Below are positions 19,943 to 30,541 of a stretch of DNA of 38,983 nt, one piece after another. Source of the stretch: Gammaproteobacteria bacterium (GTDB lineage: Bacteria; Pseudomonadota; Gammaproteobacteria; GCA-001735895); the NCBI GenBank assembly GCA_022340305.1, contig JAJDOF010000127.1:1-38983 (forward strand), given 5' to 3'. How positions within the stretch are numbered: position 1 is the first letter of the stretch; each line of letters starts with the position of its first letter. The position numbers and the translations under genes are program-made. Under the pieces are notes generated by a model. The model saw nothing but the letters and a program-made list of their open reading frames with translations, did not search any database and was not told where the DNA came from.

Positions 19943-20614
19943 ATGGCAATTTCCGAGTGGCCACGCGCCGAACGACCCCGTGAAAAACTCATCCAGCGCG
20001 GCGCAGCCGCGTTATCGGATGCCGAATTGCTGGCAATTTTCCTACGCACTGGCCCCCCTGGCTGCTCTGCAGTTGATCTCGGCAGGCAACTATTGCGGGA
20101 TTTCGGTTCGCTGCGCGGCATTCTCGACGCCGACATCAACCGCTTTTGCTCGGGACGAGGTCTCGGCCTGGCCAGGTTCGCACTATTGCAGGCGGCGCTG
20201 GAAATCGCGCGCCGCCATTTCGCCGAAAACCTGGCGCGTGACAACTGCCTTACGAACCCGACGCAAACCGTACAGTACCTGCGCACTCAACTGCGCGACC
20301 ACGATCATGAAGTCTTCGCCTGCCTGATGCTGGATAACCGCAATCGGGTCATTGCGTTTCGCGAATTGTTTCGCGGTACCATCGACGGTGCCAGCGTCTA
20401 CCCGCGCGAAGTGGTCAAACAGGCGCTTGCAGACAACGCAGCGGCAGTGATACTGGCACATAACCATCCCTCTGGAATCAGCGAGCCCAGCCAGGCCGAC
20501 ATCCGCATTACCGAAAGGTTACGTAAGGCCCTGGCACTGGTCGACATTCGAGTACTCGACCACGTGATCGTCGGCGATGAGACTACCTGCCTTTCCGAAC
20601 AAGGTCTGGTTTGA
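19943..20614 (+). CDS. radC: RadC family JAB/MPN domain protein
   Basis: The protein has 223 residues. The N-terminal half is helix-hairpin-helix-like ([58 protein letters not shown]). The C-terminal half is a JAB metalloprotease-like domain with [39 protein letters not shown]: the HxH-P-S-G and the Asp of the JAMM motif are present. The old DNA-repair role of RadC has been withdrawn and the real function is uncertain. It is divergent from coaBC. The last 32 bp overlap the convergent GGDEF/EAL gene, so both genes use that stretch for coding. Confidence 0.93.
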   Translation: MAISEWPRAERPREKLIQRGAAALSDAELLAIFLRTGPPGCSAVDLGRQLLRDFGSLRGILDADINRFCSGRGLGLARFALLQAALEIARRHFAENLARDNCLTNPTQTVQYLRTQLRDHDHEVFACLMLDNRNRVIAFRELFRGTIDGASVYPREVVKQALADNAAAVILAHNHPSGISEPSQADIRITERLRKALALVDIRVLDHVIVGDETTCLSEQGLV

Positions 20615-22823
20615 CGAGGGTCTCGAACCAGCCGCTGACCTGCTCTGCTTCCAGCGGGCGGCTGATGTAATAACCCTGCACGTGGTCGCAGTTCATTTCC
20701 GCGAGCACTTCGCAAACCGCCAACGTCTCGACACCTTCCGCCACGACTTTAAGATCGAGGGTATGGGCAAGTTCAATCGTGGCACGCACGATCAGTTGGT
20801 CATCCGGGTTGGTCGCGATATCGCGCACAAAGGACTGGTCAATCTTGAGTTTTTCGACCGGCAATTCCTTTAGATAAGTCAGCGACGCCTGCCCGGTGCC
20901 GAAGTCATCGATGGACAGCGACAGCCCCATGACACCGAGATGAGCGAGCACTTCGATTACCTTTTGCGGCTCCTGCATGATTTGCCCTTCGGTGATTTCG
21001 ATGACGATCTGGGAGGGCTTGACCTGGTACTGTTGCAGGAAAGTTTCGATACGCTCCGGCAGACGCCGGTCGTGCAGGTCGATCATCGACAGGTTGATGC
21101 CGACCGCCACATCGCCCAACTCCGATTGACTGACGAAGCGGCAGGCAGATTCGATTATCCAGTTGGTGAGCGATTTAATCAGGTGATTCTGCTCGGCGAG
21201 GTGAATCGTTTGTTCGATGGACACATCGTGCCCCTCCGGGTCCTTCCAGCGCAGCAGGGCTTCGAGATAGACGGTCTGAAAGCTCTGCAAATCCACCACC
21301 GGTTGATACACCAGCTTCAACTCGTCGCGCTCGATCGCGCGACGCAACGACTGGATGATGGTAAATCCCGAGGTATCGGTCTGGTCTTCACTCTCATGGA
21401 AATACTCGATCGGCCATTCGCTGTGCTCGGCGGCGACCAGGGCGGTGCTCGCCTTCTGGTAGAGACCATTGGCGTCGACCGCGTGATCCGGGTAGATGGC
21501 GACCCCGATGAAGGCATCCAGCTCGAACTCGCGTTCATACACGCGATAACGCCGAATCAATGACAGGTAAAGTTTTTCGACCAGGTTATGCAGCTGATCG
21601 CGTTGTTGCACTTCCAGCAATAGCGCGAACAGGTTGCGCTCGAAACGCGCCAGGTGATCACTCTCGCGCAGGCTCTCGCGCAAACTCTCCGCGACCTGTC
21701 GCAACAAGGCATCGACGACATACTGGCCGCGTTGCTGCACAAATTCGTCAATTCCCTGTAGGTCAATAAACACCAACGCATACTTGCGACCGCTGCGCTT
21801 GCCCTCGCGTATTGCCTGCGCCAGGCGATCTTCAAAAATGACGCGGTTGTTGAGCCCGGTGACCGGATCGAGGCGCGCAGTTTTCTGCATCAGATTGAAA
21901 TAATCCACCAGTTTGCCAAGTCCTGGTCTGACGACACCCGCCTTAGACACGCCATCCTGCGGCTGCCCATGGACGGCGACATGCATCTTGCCGGCCAGCG
22001 CCTGCATTGGCCCGAGCAGAAAACGCTGCAGCAATAACATCACCAGCACGGCGCCCAGTATCAACACCAGCAGGACCACCAGGGCCTGGCGTTCGAACAA
22101 TGCCCAGAACGACAGCGGCTGCGGTTGCAGATACAGTTCACCGAATACCTCACCCGGCACCCCGATTTTGACGCGGATCAAATTCTCGTCACTCGCCGCG
22201 GCGCCATATTCAAAGAATTGAAAATCTTGCTCGCTGTCGACTGCGCGCTGCAGCTTGCGTCCGGTCAGACTCGAAAACTCGTTGAGAAAATCAAAGTAAT
22301 CCATGCTCACCAACAACACCACCGCATCGCCATCGGTCACCACTGGACCCGCGATCTCGAGCAGCGCCTTGTTGTCAATCCGGCAACTGGAGATACGCGG
22401 CACCAGGAAGTCGTCGAAATTGGCCCGCAGCATCTGATCAGGTTGCCGGCAACCCGGCTTGCTGGATTTCGACAACGGCAGGCCACGCTCGTTGAACTGC
22501 ACCAGGTTGACTGCCCAGATACTGGGGTTGCGCTGGTAGTATCCCCACAGGAAAGACTGGAAATTCTGGTTATTATCGGGCGATTTCGCCAGGGTGTTCA
22601 GCAGGTAGTACTGCGATTGCAGCCACAATTGCTGATTTTGCTGTAACTGCTGGATCTGTGCCTGCAGATTGTGTTGCAAGGCGCTGCCACTGTCCTCGTT
22701 CTGCCGGTCGGCTAGCACCAGCAATGACGCCATCCACAGCACGAACATCAGCAGGCTGAGACCGCCGATCAATAGTGCGCTGAAGGATGAGATGGTTAGT
22801 TTCACGATACGCGCCCGCCTCAC
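20583..22823 (-). CDS. Membrane GGDEF/EAL protein: degenerate cyclase domain, intact c-di-GMP phosphodiesterase
   Basis: The protein has 746 residues with a GTG start. Transmembrane helix 1 is about residues 12-38, a periplasmic sensor follows to about 240, and helix 2 is about 243-268. The LapD/MoxY-like layout is an inference. The GGDEF domain (318-475) has ERNLF at 395-399 in place of GGDEF, so it is not expected to make c-di-GMP. The EAL domain (490-735) keeps E521 (EALLRW), N577, E609-x-x-E612, D639-D640 (DDFGTG), K660, D662, E696 and Q716 (VQGYY), so it should hydrolyse c-di-GMP. The GTGA overlap with the yicC stop means coupled translation. The periplasmic ligand is unknown. Confidence 0.92.
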   Translation of the reverse strand: MRRARIVKLTISSFSALLIGGLSLLMFVLWMASLLVLADRQNEDSGSALQHNLQAQIQQLQQNQQLWLQSQYYLLNTLAKSPDNNQNFQSFLWGYYQRNPSIWAVNLVQFNERGLPLSKSSKPGCRQPDQMLRANFDDFLVPRISSCRIDNKALLEIAGPVVTDGDAVVLLVSMDYFDFLNEFSSLTGRKLQRAVDSEQDFQFFEYGAAASDENLIRVKIGVPGEVFGELYLQPQPLSFWALFERQALVVLLVLILGAVLVMLLLQRFLLGPMQALAGKMHVAVHGQPQDGVSKAGVVRPGLGKLVDYFNLMQKTARLDPVTGLNNRVIFEDRLAQAIREGKRSGRKYALVFIDLQGIDEFVQQRGQYVVDALLRQVAESLRESLRESDHLARFERNLFALLLEVQQRDQLHNLVEKLYLSLIRRYRVYEREFELDAFIGVAIYPDHAVDANGLYQKASTALVAAEHSEWPIEYFHESEDQTDTSGFTIIQSLRRAIERDELKLVYQPVVDLQSFQTVYLEALLRWKDPEGHDVSIEQTIHLAEQNHLIKSLTNWIIESACRFVSQSELGDVAVGINLSMIDLHDRRLPERIETFLQQYQVKPSQIVIEITEGQIMQEPQKVIEVLAHLGVMGLSLSIDDFGTGQASLTYLKELPVEKLKIDQSFVRDIATNPDDQLIVRATIELAHTLDLKVVAEGVETLAVCEVLAEMNCDHVQGYYISRPLEAEQVSGWFETLVKPDLVRKGR

Positions 22824-23698
22824 TCGATGTTCTGTACCTGTTCACGCATTTGCTCGATCAGTACCTTGAGATCCACCGCCTGCTGGGTAGTCACGCCATC
22901 CTGCGACTTCGAACCAAGCGTATTGGCCTCACGATTGAGTTCCTGCATCAGGAAATCGAGCCGACGTCCTACCGCTTCATCACGATCGAGCACTTTTAAT
23001 ACTTCGGCGATGTGTGTGTCGAGCCGATCCAGTTCTTCCTCGACGTCAAGCTTTTGCGCGAGCAACACCAGTTCCTGTTCAAGCCGACTTTCATTCGCGG
23101 AATCACGCCACTGTTGCATCTTCTCATCCAGTGCCGCCACCCATTTATCGCGCAGCGCAACAATCAACGCGGGGCGCTGCTTGCGCACTTCAGCGACGAT
23201 TTCGCTGACCTGCTGACAGCGACTGCGAATCATTTCTTCGAGCGCGCTACCCTCAGCCTCGCGACCTTGTTGCAACTGCTCCAGGGCCGCTTCGAGACAG
23301 GTCATCGACAATTGCTGCAGGGCCGACAGATCCCGTTCCCCTTCGCTGATAACGCCGGGCCAACTGAGAATATCAGAGACCGACAGCTTGCTGCCCTCGT
23401 GCACGATGTTCAACACCTGCTGCTCGACTTCGCGCAGGCTGCGCACGATGTTTTCGTTGAGTGATATTTTGCTCGTCAACTGCTGGTCGAGCTTGTAACG
23501 CAACGACAGGTCAATCTTGCCCCGGGTCAGCTGCTGGCCCAGCAGTTTGCGAATCTCTGGCTCGAGTTGCCTGAATTCATCGGGCAACTTGATTCCGGGC
23601 TCGAGATAGCGGTGGTTCACCGAGCGCAGCTCCCAGGTAATCGATCCAGCTTCATTGCTTTGTTGTACACGTGCAAAGGCGGTCATGCTTCGTATCAC
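22820..23698 (-). CDS. yicC: YicC family endoribonuclease
   Basis: The protein has 292 residues with a GTG start (MIRSMTAFARVQ), matching the family length and start. The family is an endoribonuclease acting in small-RNA and mRNA turnover in E. coli and Bacillus (YloC). Conserved blocks: WELRSVNHRYLEPGIKLPDEFRQLEPEIR, LTRGKIDLSLRY, ILSWPGVIS, RLEQELVLLAQKLDVEEELDRLDTHI, and the C-terminal AVGRRLDFLMQELNREANTLGSKS with [16 protein letters not shown]. It is divergent from rph, its usual neighbour. Downstream it overlaps the GGDEF/EAL gene by GTGA. Confidence 0.95.
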   Translation of the reverse strand: MIRSMTAFARVQQSNEAGSITWELRSVNHRYLEPGIKLPDEFRQLEPEIRKLLGQQLTRGKIDLSLRYKLDQQLTSKISLNENIVRSLREVEQQVLNIVHEGSKLSVSDILSWPGVISEGERDLSALQQLSMTCLEAALEQLQQGREAEGSALEEMIRSRCQQVSEIVAEVRKQRPALIVALRDKWVAALDEKMQQWRDSANESRLEQELVLLAQKLDVEEELDRLDTHIAEVLKVLDRDEAVGRRLDFLMQELNREANTLGSKSQDGVTTQQAVDLKVLIEQMREQVQNIE

Positions 23699-23870
23699 TA
23701 TAGAGTCTCTCTTTAACGTATTTTGTTAACGGGTAACGCGTATCATATCTTATTTTAGCCTGTCACTATAATTAAGCTGATCACACTCTCGCAAAACTCC
23801 GCGGCCGATTCTTGCGGACGAGCCGTGACCCGATGAGTATAATTGCCGCTCATTTTATGGAGGCAAGCCA

Positions 23871-24578
23871 ATGCGACCCAGTTCCCGTTCCGCGGACGAA
23901 CTTAGACCGATCAGCATTACCCGCAACTACATCAAGCACGCTGACGGTTCGGTATTGATCGAATGCGGCGATACGCGCGTCATTTGCACCGCCTCGGTAG
24001 ATAACTCGGTCCCGGGGTTTTTGCGCGGCAAGGGCAGCGGTTGGGTCACCGCCGAATACGGTATGCTGCCGCGTTCCACCGGCAGTCGCATGCGCCGCGA
24101 GGCGAATGTCGGCAAGCAGGGCGGACGCACGCTCGAAATCCAGCGGCTGATCGGGCGTGCTCTGCGTGCCTGCATCAATACTGCGACACTGGGTGAGCGC
24201 ACCATCACCATTGACTGCGATGTCATCCAGGCCGATGGCGGAACGCGCACGGCCTCGATTACCGGGGCCTGGGTGGCGCTTGCCGATGCGATACAGAACA
24301 TGATCGACAAGGGCGCATTGCAGCAAAATCCGATCGAGTGCCAGGTTGCCGCCATTTCCGTCGGCATTTACCAGGGGCAACCGGTACTCGACCTCGACTA
24401 CGCCGAAGACTCGGTCGCGGATACCGACATGAACATTGTGATGAATAACCAGGGTGGCTTTATCGAAGTCCAGGGCACCGCCGAAGCAGCTGCCTTCAGC
24501 GAAGCGGAACTCGGTGAAATGCTGACGCTGGCACGCACTGGCATCAAGCGTCTGTTCGCCCTGCAGACGCCAATATGA
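23871..24578 (+). CDS. rph: Ribonuclease PH
   Basis: The protein has 235 residues (typical 238). This phosphorolytic 3'-5' exoribonuclease trims tRNA 3' ends. Typical blocks: [83 protein letters not shown], and [23 protein letters not shown]; the phosphate-binding arginines lie within these. GGAGG stands seven bases before the ATG. A TATAAT at 23767-23772 may be the -10 of its promoter, but I see no convincing -35. The stop overlaps the rdgB start (ATGA). Unlike the frameshifted allele of laboratory E. coli K-12, the frame is complete. Confidence 0.97.
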   Translation: MRPSSRSADELRPISITRNYIKHADGSVLIECGDTRVICTASVDNSVPGFLRGKGSGWVTAEYGMLPRSTGSRMRREANVGKQGGRTLEIQRLIGRALRACINTATLGERTITIDCDVIQADGGTRTASITGAWVALADAIQNMIDKGALQQNPIECQVAAISVGIYQGQPVLDLDYAEDSVADTDMNIVMNNQGGFIEVQGTAEAAAFSEAELGEMLTLARTGIKRLFALQTPI

Positions 24579-25174
24579 AGCAACTGGTGTTGGCGTCAGG
24601 TAATGCCGGCAAACTGCGCGAACTATCGGTAATACTCGACGATCTCGGTTATCAACTGCACGCACAGTCCGAATTCGGCGTCAGCGAAATCGCCGAAACA
24701 GGAACCACCTTTGTCGAAAACGCGATCATCAAGGCGCGCCATGCTGCGAGTGTGACTGGACTCGCTGCGCTAGCTGACGATTCCGGGCTCGAGGTCGACG
24801 CCCTGGGTGGCGCACCCGGGGTCTACAGTGCACGTTTTTCCGGTCCGGCAGCCAACGATCAGTCCAATAACGCCTTGCTGGTGGAAAAACTGCAAACGGT
24901 TCCCATTGCCGAACGCAGTGCTCGCTACCGCGCGGTTATCGTGTTGATGCGCCACGCCGCCGACCCCTCACCGCTGATCTGCGAAGGTAGCTGGGACGGA
25001 GTGATACATCTGCAACCGGCCGGCACCGGCGGCTTCGGCTACGATCCCTACTTCTTCCTGCCAGAACTGGGGTGTACCAGCGCAGAACTCAGCGCTAGCG
25101 AGAAAAACCGCATCAGTCACCGCGGCAAAGCGCTTGCCGAGTTAAAGCGCAGGCTCAAGGGCCACGATGTTTAG
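24575..25174 (+). CDS. rdgB: dITP/XTP pyrophosphatase
   Basis: The protein has 199 residues. The Ham1/RdgB enzyme removes non-canonical purine triphosphates (dITP, XTP) from the nucleotide pool. N-terminal [18 protein letters not shown], then [18 protein letters not shown], the active-site block [26 protein letters not shown], and [15 protein letters not shown] followed by [11 protein letters not shown] are all present and well conserved. It starts within the end of rph (ATGA) and ends eight bases inside hemW, so rph-rdgB-hemW is one tightly coupled operon. Confidence 0.97.
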   Translation: MKQLVLASGNAGKLRELSVILDDLGYQLHAQSEFGVSEIAETGTTFVENAIIKARHAASVTGLAALADDSGLEVDALGGAPGVYSARFSGPAANDQSNNALLVEKLQTVPIAERSARYRAVIVLMRHAADPSPLICEGSWDGVIHLQPAGTGGFGYDPYFFLPELGCTSAELSASEKNRISHRGKALAELKRRLKGHDV

Positions 25175-26372
25175 CAGCAACCCGCCACTCGGCCTCTACA
25201 TTCACCTGCCCTGGTGTGAAAAAAAATGTCCCTATTGCGACTTTAACTCGCACGAGGCTGATTCTATTCCTCAACAAGCCTACGTAGACGCGCTACTCGA
25301 CGACCTGGCGCAGGACCTGCCGCTGATCTGGGGGCGTCGCATCGAATCGATCTTCATCGGCGGGGGCACTCCGTCATTGTTTTCGGCACAATCCATCGAT
25401 CGGCTGTTTTCCGGGTTGCGCTCGCTGATCAACCTGGCGCCGGCAATCGAAGTCACCATGGAGTCCAATCCTGGCAGTGCCGATGCGGCAAATTATCAGG
25501 GGTACCGAGAGGCCGGCGTCAATCGCCTTTCTATCGGCATACAAAGCTTCGACGACCGCCAACTTGCGCTCCTGGGACGGGTACACAATGGCGCCCAGGC
25601 ACAACGCGCTTTCCGCATGGCACGCGCCGCCGGTTTCGACAATATCAACCTGGATCTGATGTTTGGATTACCCGGACAGGGTCTCGCCGCAGCTCAAGCT
25701 GACCTGGCGCGGGCGCTGGCGCTCGAGCCCGAGCACCTGTCGCACTACCAGTTGACGATCGAGCCAAACACGATGTTTCACCATCGCAGGCCCCAGGATA
25801 TGCCCGACGATGACCTTTGCTTCGAGCAACAACAAGCCTGCCAGGCGCAACTGGCGGCGGCGGACTACCGGCAATACGAGATTTCCGCCTTTAGTCGCGC
25901 CAAACGCGAGTCGTACCACAATCTGAATTACTGGAATTTTGGTGATTATCTCGGCATTGGCGCCGGGGCCCACGGCAAGATCACACTGGCGGGCGAAAAC
26001 AGGGTCATCCGCCGCGTACGCCTGCGTCATCCGCGAGCTTACCTCGAACAGCACGGCGCAGCACGCATTGCCAGCGAGACGGAACTGGACAGTGCGGACC
26101 TGTGCTTCGAGTTCATGCTCAACGCCTTGCGACTCAAACAGGGCTTCGCTACCCGCCTGTTCCACGACAACACCGGCTTATCGTTAAACGAGGTACTACC
26201 CACAGTGAAACAGGCGTGTGACAAGGGCTTGCTAGCGTTCGACGGTGAAAAAATAACCCCGACTGAGCTCGGATTTTGTCATTTGAACGACTTGCAGGCT
26301 CTGTTTTTGACACCTCAAAGCAAAAAAAACAAGCCTTTTTTCGAATCCAGCCCGAAAATTATGCACAACTGA
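25167..26372 (+). CDS. hemW: Radical SAM heme chaperone HemW
   Basis: The protein has 401 residues. Cluster-binding cysteines are in [14 protein letters not shown] (CxxxCxxC near residue 17). The block [10 protein letters not shown], the segment [24 protein letters not shown], and the heme-related [21 protein letters not shown] (HNxxYW) mark it as HemW and not the oxidase HemN. HemW binds heme and delivers it to respiratory enzymes; it is not a coproporphyrinogen oxidase. The tail after LNDLQALFL is lysine-rich, looks non-conserved, and runs into an AT-rich region. Its last codons carry a DnaA-box sequence (26359-26367). Confidence 0.94.
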   Translation: MFSSNPPLGLYIHLPWCEKKCPYCDFNSHEADSIPQQAYVDALLDDLAQDLPLIWGRRIESIFIGGGTPSLFSAQSIDRLFSGLRSLINLAPAIEVTMESNPGSADAANYQGYREAGVNRLSIGIQSFDDRQLALLGRVHNGAQAQRAFRMARAAGFDNINLDLMFGLPGQGLAAAQADLARALALEPEHLSHYQLTIEPNTMFHHRRPQDMPDDDLCFEQQQACQAQLAAADYRQYEISAFSRAKRESYHNLNYWNFGDYLGIGAGAHGKITLAGENRVIRRVRLRHPRAYLEQHGAARIASETELDSADLCFEFMLNALRLKQGFATRLFHDNTGLSLNEVLPTVKQACDKGLLAFDGEKITPTELGFCHLNDLQALFLTPQSKKNKPFFESSPKIMHN

Positions 26373-26568
26373 TTATTCTTCCTGAAAATGTCAAGCTTTT
26401 TACTGGAAATTTTTTCAAGATATTTTCTGACTGCTCAAGCCATTGATTTTTATGGGATTTATATCTTGGTTAAAAAATGACACATTTAACAAAAACCTAG
26501 GTTTCTACTGGCTTTGCATAGCCCCCGCAACGTTTATGCACATAGTTATCCACAGAAATTGTGGATAA
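26359..26568. other. DnaA-box cluster with AT-rich stretch: candidate replication origin or DnaA-binding locus
   Basis: Four perfect matches to the DnaA box TTATNCACA are present: TTATGCACA at 26359-26367 and 26534-26542, TTATCCACA at 26546-26554, and its reverse complement at 26560-26568. The last three are spaced 12 and 14 bp start to start, and the final two form an inverted pair with a 5-base centre. Between box 1 and the trio lies a strongly AT-rich stretch (28 G+C of 100 bases at 26401-26500, against about 55% for the genes). It contains GATATTTTCTGA, GATTTTTATGG and GATTTATATC, loosely resembling unwinding-element repeats. I see no GATC clustering. The rest of the gap up to 26742 holds no recognisable gene. 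A regulatory or titration role is the alternative. Confidence 0.55.
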
Positions 26569-26742
26569 AACTCACGCGCGTCGACGACTCAGTATTTTAT
26601 GAAATCTTGGTGACAAAGCACTTTAACAATGTCGTCTAAATCAGATGCCATGCAGAGGCGACACCGCCAAAAAAAACTTGCACTTTACCGGCTAAAAGGT
26701 CAAAATCCCCGCCCTTTACCCTTGCCCGATAGCAGCCGCAAC

Positions 26743-26988
26743 ATGAAACAAGACATTCACCCCGAATACCGAGACGTCGTTTTCCAGGACATCTCATCCG
26801 ATTTCGCGATCTTGACGAAATCGACCGTGCCGACACGTGAAACCATCAAGTGGGAAGACGGTAATGAATATCCGCTATTGAAGCTTGAAATTTCGAGCCA
26901 GTCACACCCGTTTTATACGGGCAAACAGCACATTATGCAGACCGCCAAGCAGGTCGATAAATTCCGTCAACGCTACGGCAAGTCATAA
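26743..26988 (+). CDS. rpmE2: Ribosomal protein L31, type B (zinc-free)
   Basis: The protein has 81 residues from ATG 26743: [21 protein letters not shown], then [36 protein letters not shown], the hallmark of the L31B (YkgM) type. It has no cysteines, so it lacks the zinc ribbon of the usual L31 and can serve on the 50S subunit without zinc. The same frame is open to ATG 26629, which would add 38 basic residues. Neither start has a good ribosome site, and I prefer 26743 because it fits the family. It is followed by a strong terminator and preceded by the DnaA-box region. No Zur-type operator is apparent to me. Confidence 0.88.
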   Translation: MKQDIHPEYRDVVFQDISSDFAILTKSTVPTRETIKWEDGNEYPLLKLEISSQSHPFYTGKQHIMQTAKQVDKFRQRYGKS

Positions 26989-27017
26989 TCGGCTGACTGT
27001 CATCAGCAGTTTTCAGG

Positions 27018-27043
27018 AAAGGGTGCGCAAGCACCCTTTTTTT
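27018..27043 (+). terminator. Intrinsic terminator of rpmE2
   Basis: The stem AAAGGGTGC / GCACCCTTT has a GCAA tetraloop (27027-27030) and is followed by a run of seven T (27037-27043). It is 30 bases after the rpmE2 stop and before the M48 peptidase gene, so rpmE2 is probably transcribed as a single-gene unit. Confidence 0.9.
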
Positions 27044-27081
27044 CGCCTTGAATTCGGTGCCCCGTCAGCCAAAATTCACTG

Positions 27082-28527
27082 ATGAAATTCGTGGCTCCAT
27101 TACTGTTGATTTCGACACTGTTGCTGGGTGCCTGCGCCAAGAATCCGGTGACCGGCGGCCATGACTTCGCGCTGATATCGGAAGACGAAGAAATCAGCCA
27201 GGGTCGCGGCTATCACCCCGAGATCATCAAGACATTCGGTTTGTATGACGATACGGAACTGCAGCAATACGTCGATCACATCGGTCAGCAACTGGCCGCC
27301 ATGAGCCATCGCAACAATTTGACATTTCACTTCACAGTTCTCGACTCATCGGACGTTAACGCGTTTGCATTACCGGGCGGCTATGTCTATATCACGCGAG
27401 GCATCATGGCCTATCTCGATTCCGAGGCCGAGCTCGCGGGCGTCCTGGGGCATGAGATCGGACATGTGACCGCTCGTCACTCGGTACGCCAGCAAGCCGG
27501 GCAGTTCGCCTCCAGCCTGCTTGGCGTACTGATAGCCGCAGCTACCGGTCAATCCTCACTGGGCAACCTGAGCCAACAGCTCAGCACCGGCATAGTGCGC
27601 GGTTACGGGCGTGAACACGAGCTGGAAGCGGATCGCCTGGGTGCAGAATACCTGCACAAAACGGGCTATGACCCCGACAACATGCTCGACGTTATCGGCG
27701 TGCTGAAAGACCAGGAGGTCTACGAAAAGGAGTTGGCGAAAAACGAAAATCGTCCCGCAAATATTTACCATGGAGTTTACTCCACCCATCCACGCAACGA
27801 TGATCGCCTCAAAACGGTGGTGCACGCCGCCAGGAAGCTTTCCTTCAAACAGTATCGTGACGACAACCAGCAGGCTTACCACAGCCATATCGATGGCGTG
27901 GTTTGGGGGAGTAGCCTGCACCAGGGCGTGGTCGTTAAAAATCGATTTATGCATCCCGATCTCGCCTTCGCCCTGCAACTACCCGCCGGCTGGAAGGCAG
28001 ACAATAATCCGCGCTTTATCGAGGCACGCGACCCGAATACGTCCGCATTAATTCAGGTTGGCGTTGTTCACCGCGCAACCGACGAAACCGCCGGCATGGC
28101 GCTGAAACGACTGGCCAAAAACGACGACCTCGATATTGACGATACCAACTACGGCGCGACCGCCACCACCAGTGTCAGGACAGACGATGGTCAATCCCGG
28201 CCAGCCCGGATCAGCGCAATCCTGCTGAACAACGACCTGCTATTGATGCTTGTCGGAACCGCGAACGACAAACACTACCAGGCAATGGACAAACAACTGC
28301 TGGAAACCAACGCCAGCTTCCAGCATCTCGACGCGGCGCAGGTAGCCGCCATCAAGGCTCCACGCTTGCACATCATTCCGCGCACCACCCAGAGCTTCGA
28401 GTCACTGGCACAGCAAAGCGCTCTCGAACACGATGCCCTGAACCGATTGCGCCTGCTCAACCGATCTTTTCCAAATGGCGAGATCACCGATCTTGTCCTG
28501 CTAAAAACGGTAACCCTCGGTGAATAG
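27082..28527 (+). CDS. M48 family zinc metalloprotease, lipoprotein
   Basis: The protein has 481 residues. The signal peptide ends in a lipobox LLGAC, so C18 would be lipidated and the protein anchored in the periplasm. The M48 active site is HEIGH (H124, E125, H128) with the third ligand in HELEADRLGAEYL (E182), and the substrate-cleft phrase NAFALPGGYVYITRGI is present. The repeat and helical region with THPRNDDRL follows, then a C-terminal domain (about residues 270-480) starting LAFALQLPAGWKADNNPRFIEARDP. The layout resembles periplasmic peptidases of the BepA/LoiP type but with a different C-terminal part. Role inferred: envelope protein quality control. No clear ribosome site precedes the ATG. 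The end overlaps the M14 gene by eight bases. Confidence 0.9.
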   Translation: MKFVAPLLLISTLLLGACAKNPVTGGHDFALISEDEEISQGRGYHPEIIKTFGLYDDTELQQYVDHIGQQLAAMSHRNNLTFHFTVLDSSDVNAFALPGGYVYITRGIMAYLDSEAELAGVLGHEIGHVTARHSVRQQAGQFASSLLGVLIAAATGQSSLGNLSQQLSTGIVRGYGREHELEADRLGAEYLHKTGYDPDNMLDVIGVLKDQEVYEKELAKNENRPANIYHGVYSTHPRNDDRLKTVVHAARKLSFKQYRDDNQQAYHSHIDGVVWGSSLHQGVVVKNRFMHPDLAFALQLPAGWKADNNPRFIEARDPNTSALIQVGVVHRATDETAGMALKRLAKNDDLDIDDTNYGATATTSVRTDDGQSRPARISAILLNNDLLLMLVGTANDKHYQAMDKQLLETNASFQHLDAAQVAAIKAPRLHIIPRTTQSFESLAQQSALEHDALNRLRLLNRSFPNGEITDLVLLKTVTLGE

Positions 28528-29434
28528 TTACGCCATTGCATTAATGGCCGCTCTGGTACTGATGAGCAGCCACGCCGGCGCCCAGGAGACAGCCACCCCG
28601 GTTGTGTCAATTGCATCGCTGGAAGCGGTCACGGTGGAAGCGCCAATGGTGTCCGCCAGGGCTCTCGAATCGGTTGCATCGGTCTGCAAGCGCATTTCCG
28701 ACAAGCTCGCCAGTGTCGCATACCAGGAATGCGTTGAACTGCAACTGCAATACAGCGGTCATCGCTCGGTAGAGGATATCCCCTTGTTGATCAAGGAGTA
28801 TCCCCCACTTGGCAGGCGCCAGCCGCAGGCACGCATCTTGCTGGTCGGCGGCACGCATGGCGATGAGCTGGCCGCGATCAGCATCGTGTTCAAATGGATG
28901 CAGACGCTGGAAAAACATCACTCGGGACTATTTCACTGGCGTATCAACCCGTTGATGAATCCCGATGGCGCGCTGCGCAATAAGCATAGCCGCACCAACG
29001 CCAACGGTGTCGACCTGAATCGAAATTTTGCGACCCCTGACAGCGGCGTCGACGCGGCGCTCGAGTACTGGCGGGTAAAGACCAAACAGAGAGCGCGCCG
29101 CTACCCGGGACCATTCCCGCTAAGCGAACCCGAAACCACCTGGTTGTTTCAGGAAATCAGGGACTTTAAACCGGACGTGATCATCGCGGTGCACGCGCCC
29201 TATTCGCTGGTGGATTACGATGCACCGGATCGTAGAAACGCGCCCCGTAAGCTTGGCCATCTCTACAAAAACCTGATGGGCACTTACCCGGGGTCGCTCG
29301 GCAATTACGCGGGCGTGCACCTCGGCGTACCTGTGGTAACACTGGAATTGCCGCATGCCGGCATCATGCCGACGAATAGCCAGATCAATCGCCTGTGGAC
29401 AGACCTGGTGCGCTGGTTGGTACGCAATACCTGA
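28520..29434 (+). CDS. Secreted M14-type zinc carboxypeptidase (MpaA-like)
   Basis: The protein has 304 residues with a GTG start inside the M48 gene. Residues 1-22 (MNSYAIALMAALVLMSSHAGAQ) form a signal peptide. Zinc ligands are H113 and E116 (GGTHGDE) and H225 (IAVHAP); R168 in NGVDLNRNF binds the substrate carboxylate, and E276 (VTLELPHAG) is the general base. All are present. The overall pattern resembles E. coli MpaA, which cuts the D-Glu-DAP bond of murein tripeptides in the cytoplasm; this one is exported. An N-terminal region (residues 23-90) with two cysteines (C56, C71) is extra. Substrate is inferred, not shown: likely murein peptides. Confidence 0.88.
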   Translation: MNSYAIALMAALVLMSSHAGAQETATPVVSIASLEAVTVEAPMVSARALESVASVCKRISDKLASVAYQECVELQLQYSGHRSVEDIPLLIKEYPPLGRRQPQARILLVGGTHGDELAAISIVFKWMQTLEKHHSGLFHWRINPLMNPDGALRNKHSRTNANGVDLNRNFATPDSGVDAALEYWRVKTKQRARRYPGPFPLSEPETTWLFQEIRDFKPDVIIAVHAPYSLVDYDAPDRRNAPRKLGHLYKNLMGTYPGSLGNYAGVHLGVPVVTLELPHAGIMPTNSQINRLWTDLVRWLVRNT

Positions 29435-29437
29435 TAG

Positions 29438-30540
<1,103 letters not shown>

Positions 30541-30541
<1 letters not shown>

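Noticed and set aside
20583-20614. Possible frameshift or misassembly at the radC / GGDEF-EAL overlap
   Set aside because: Both frames end with sensible stop codons, and both proteins have normal length; it is a simple convergent overlap.
23850-24665. Open frame of 271 codons on the minus strand
   Set aside because: It is antisense to rph and the rdgB start, both of which are well supported.
26546-26568. Palindrome read as a transcription terminator after hemW
   Set aside because: The two arms are exact DnaA boxes with no following T-run on the plus strand, so DNA-level protein binding is a better explanation.
26373-26742. Zur-type operator ahead of rpmE2
   Set aside because: rpmE2 genes are often zinc-regulated, but I could not find a GTAATGTTATAACATTAC-like dyad in this gap.
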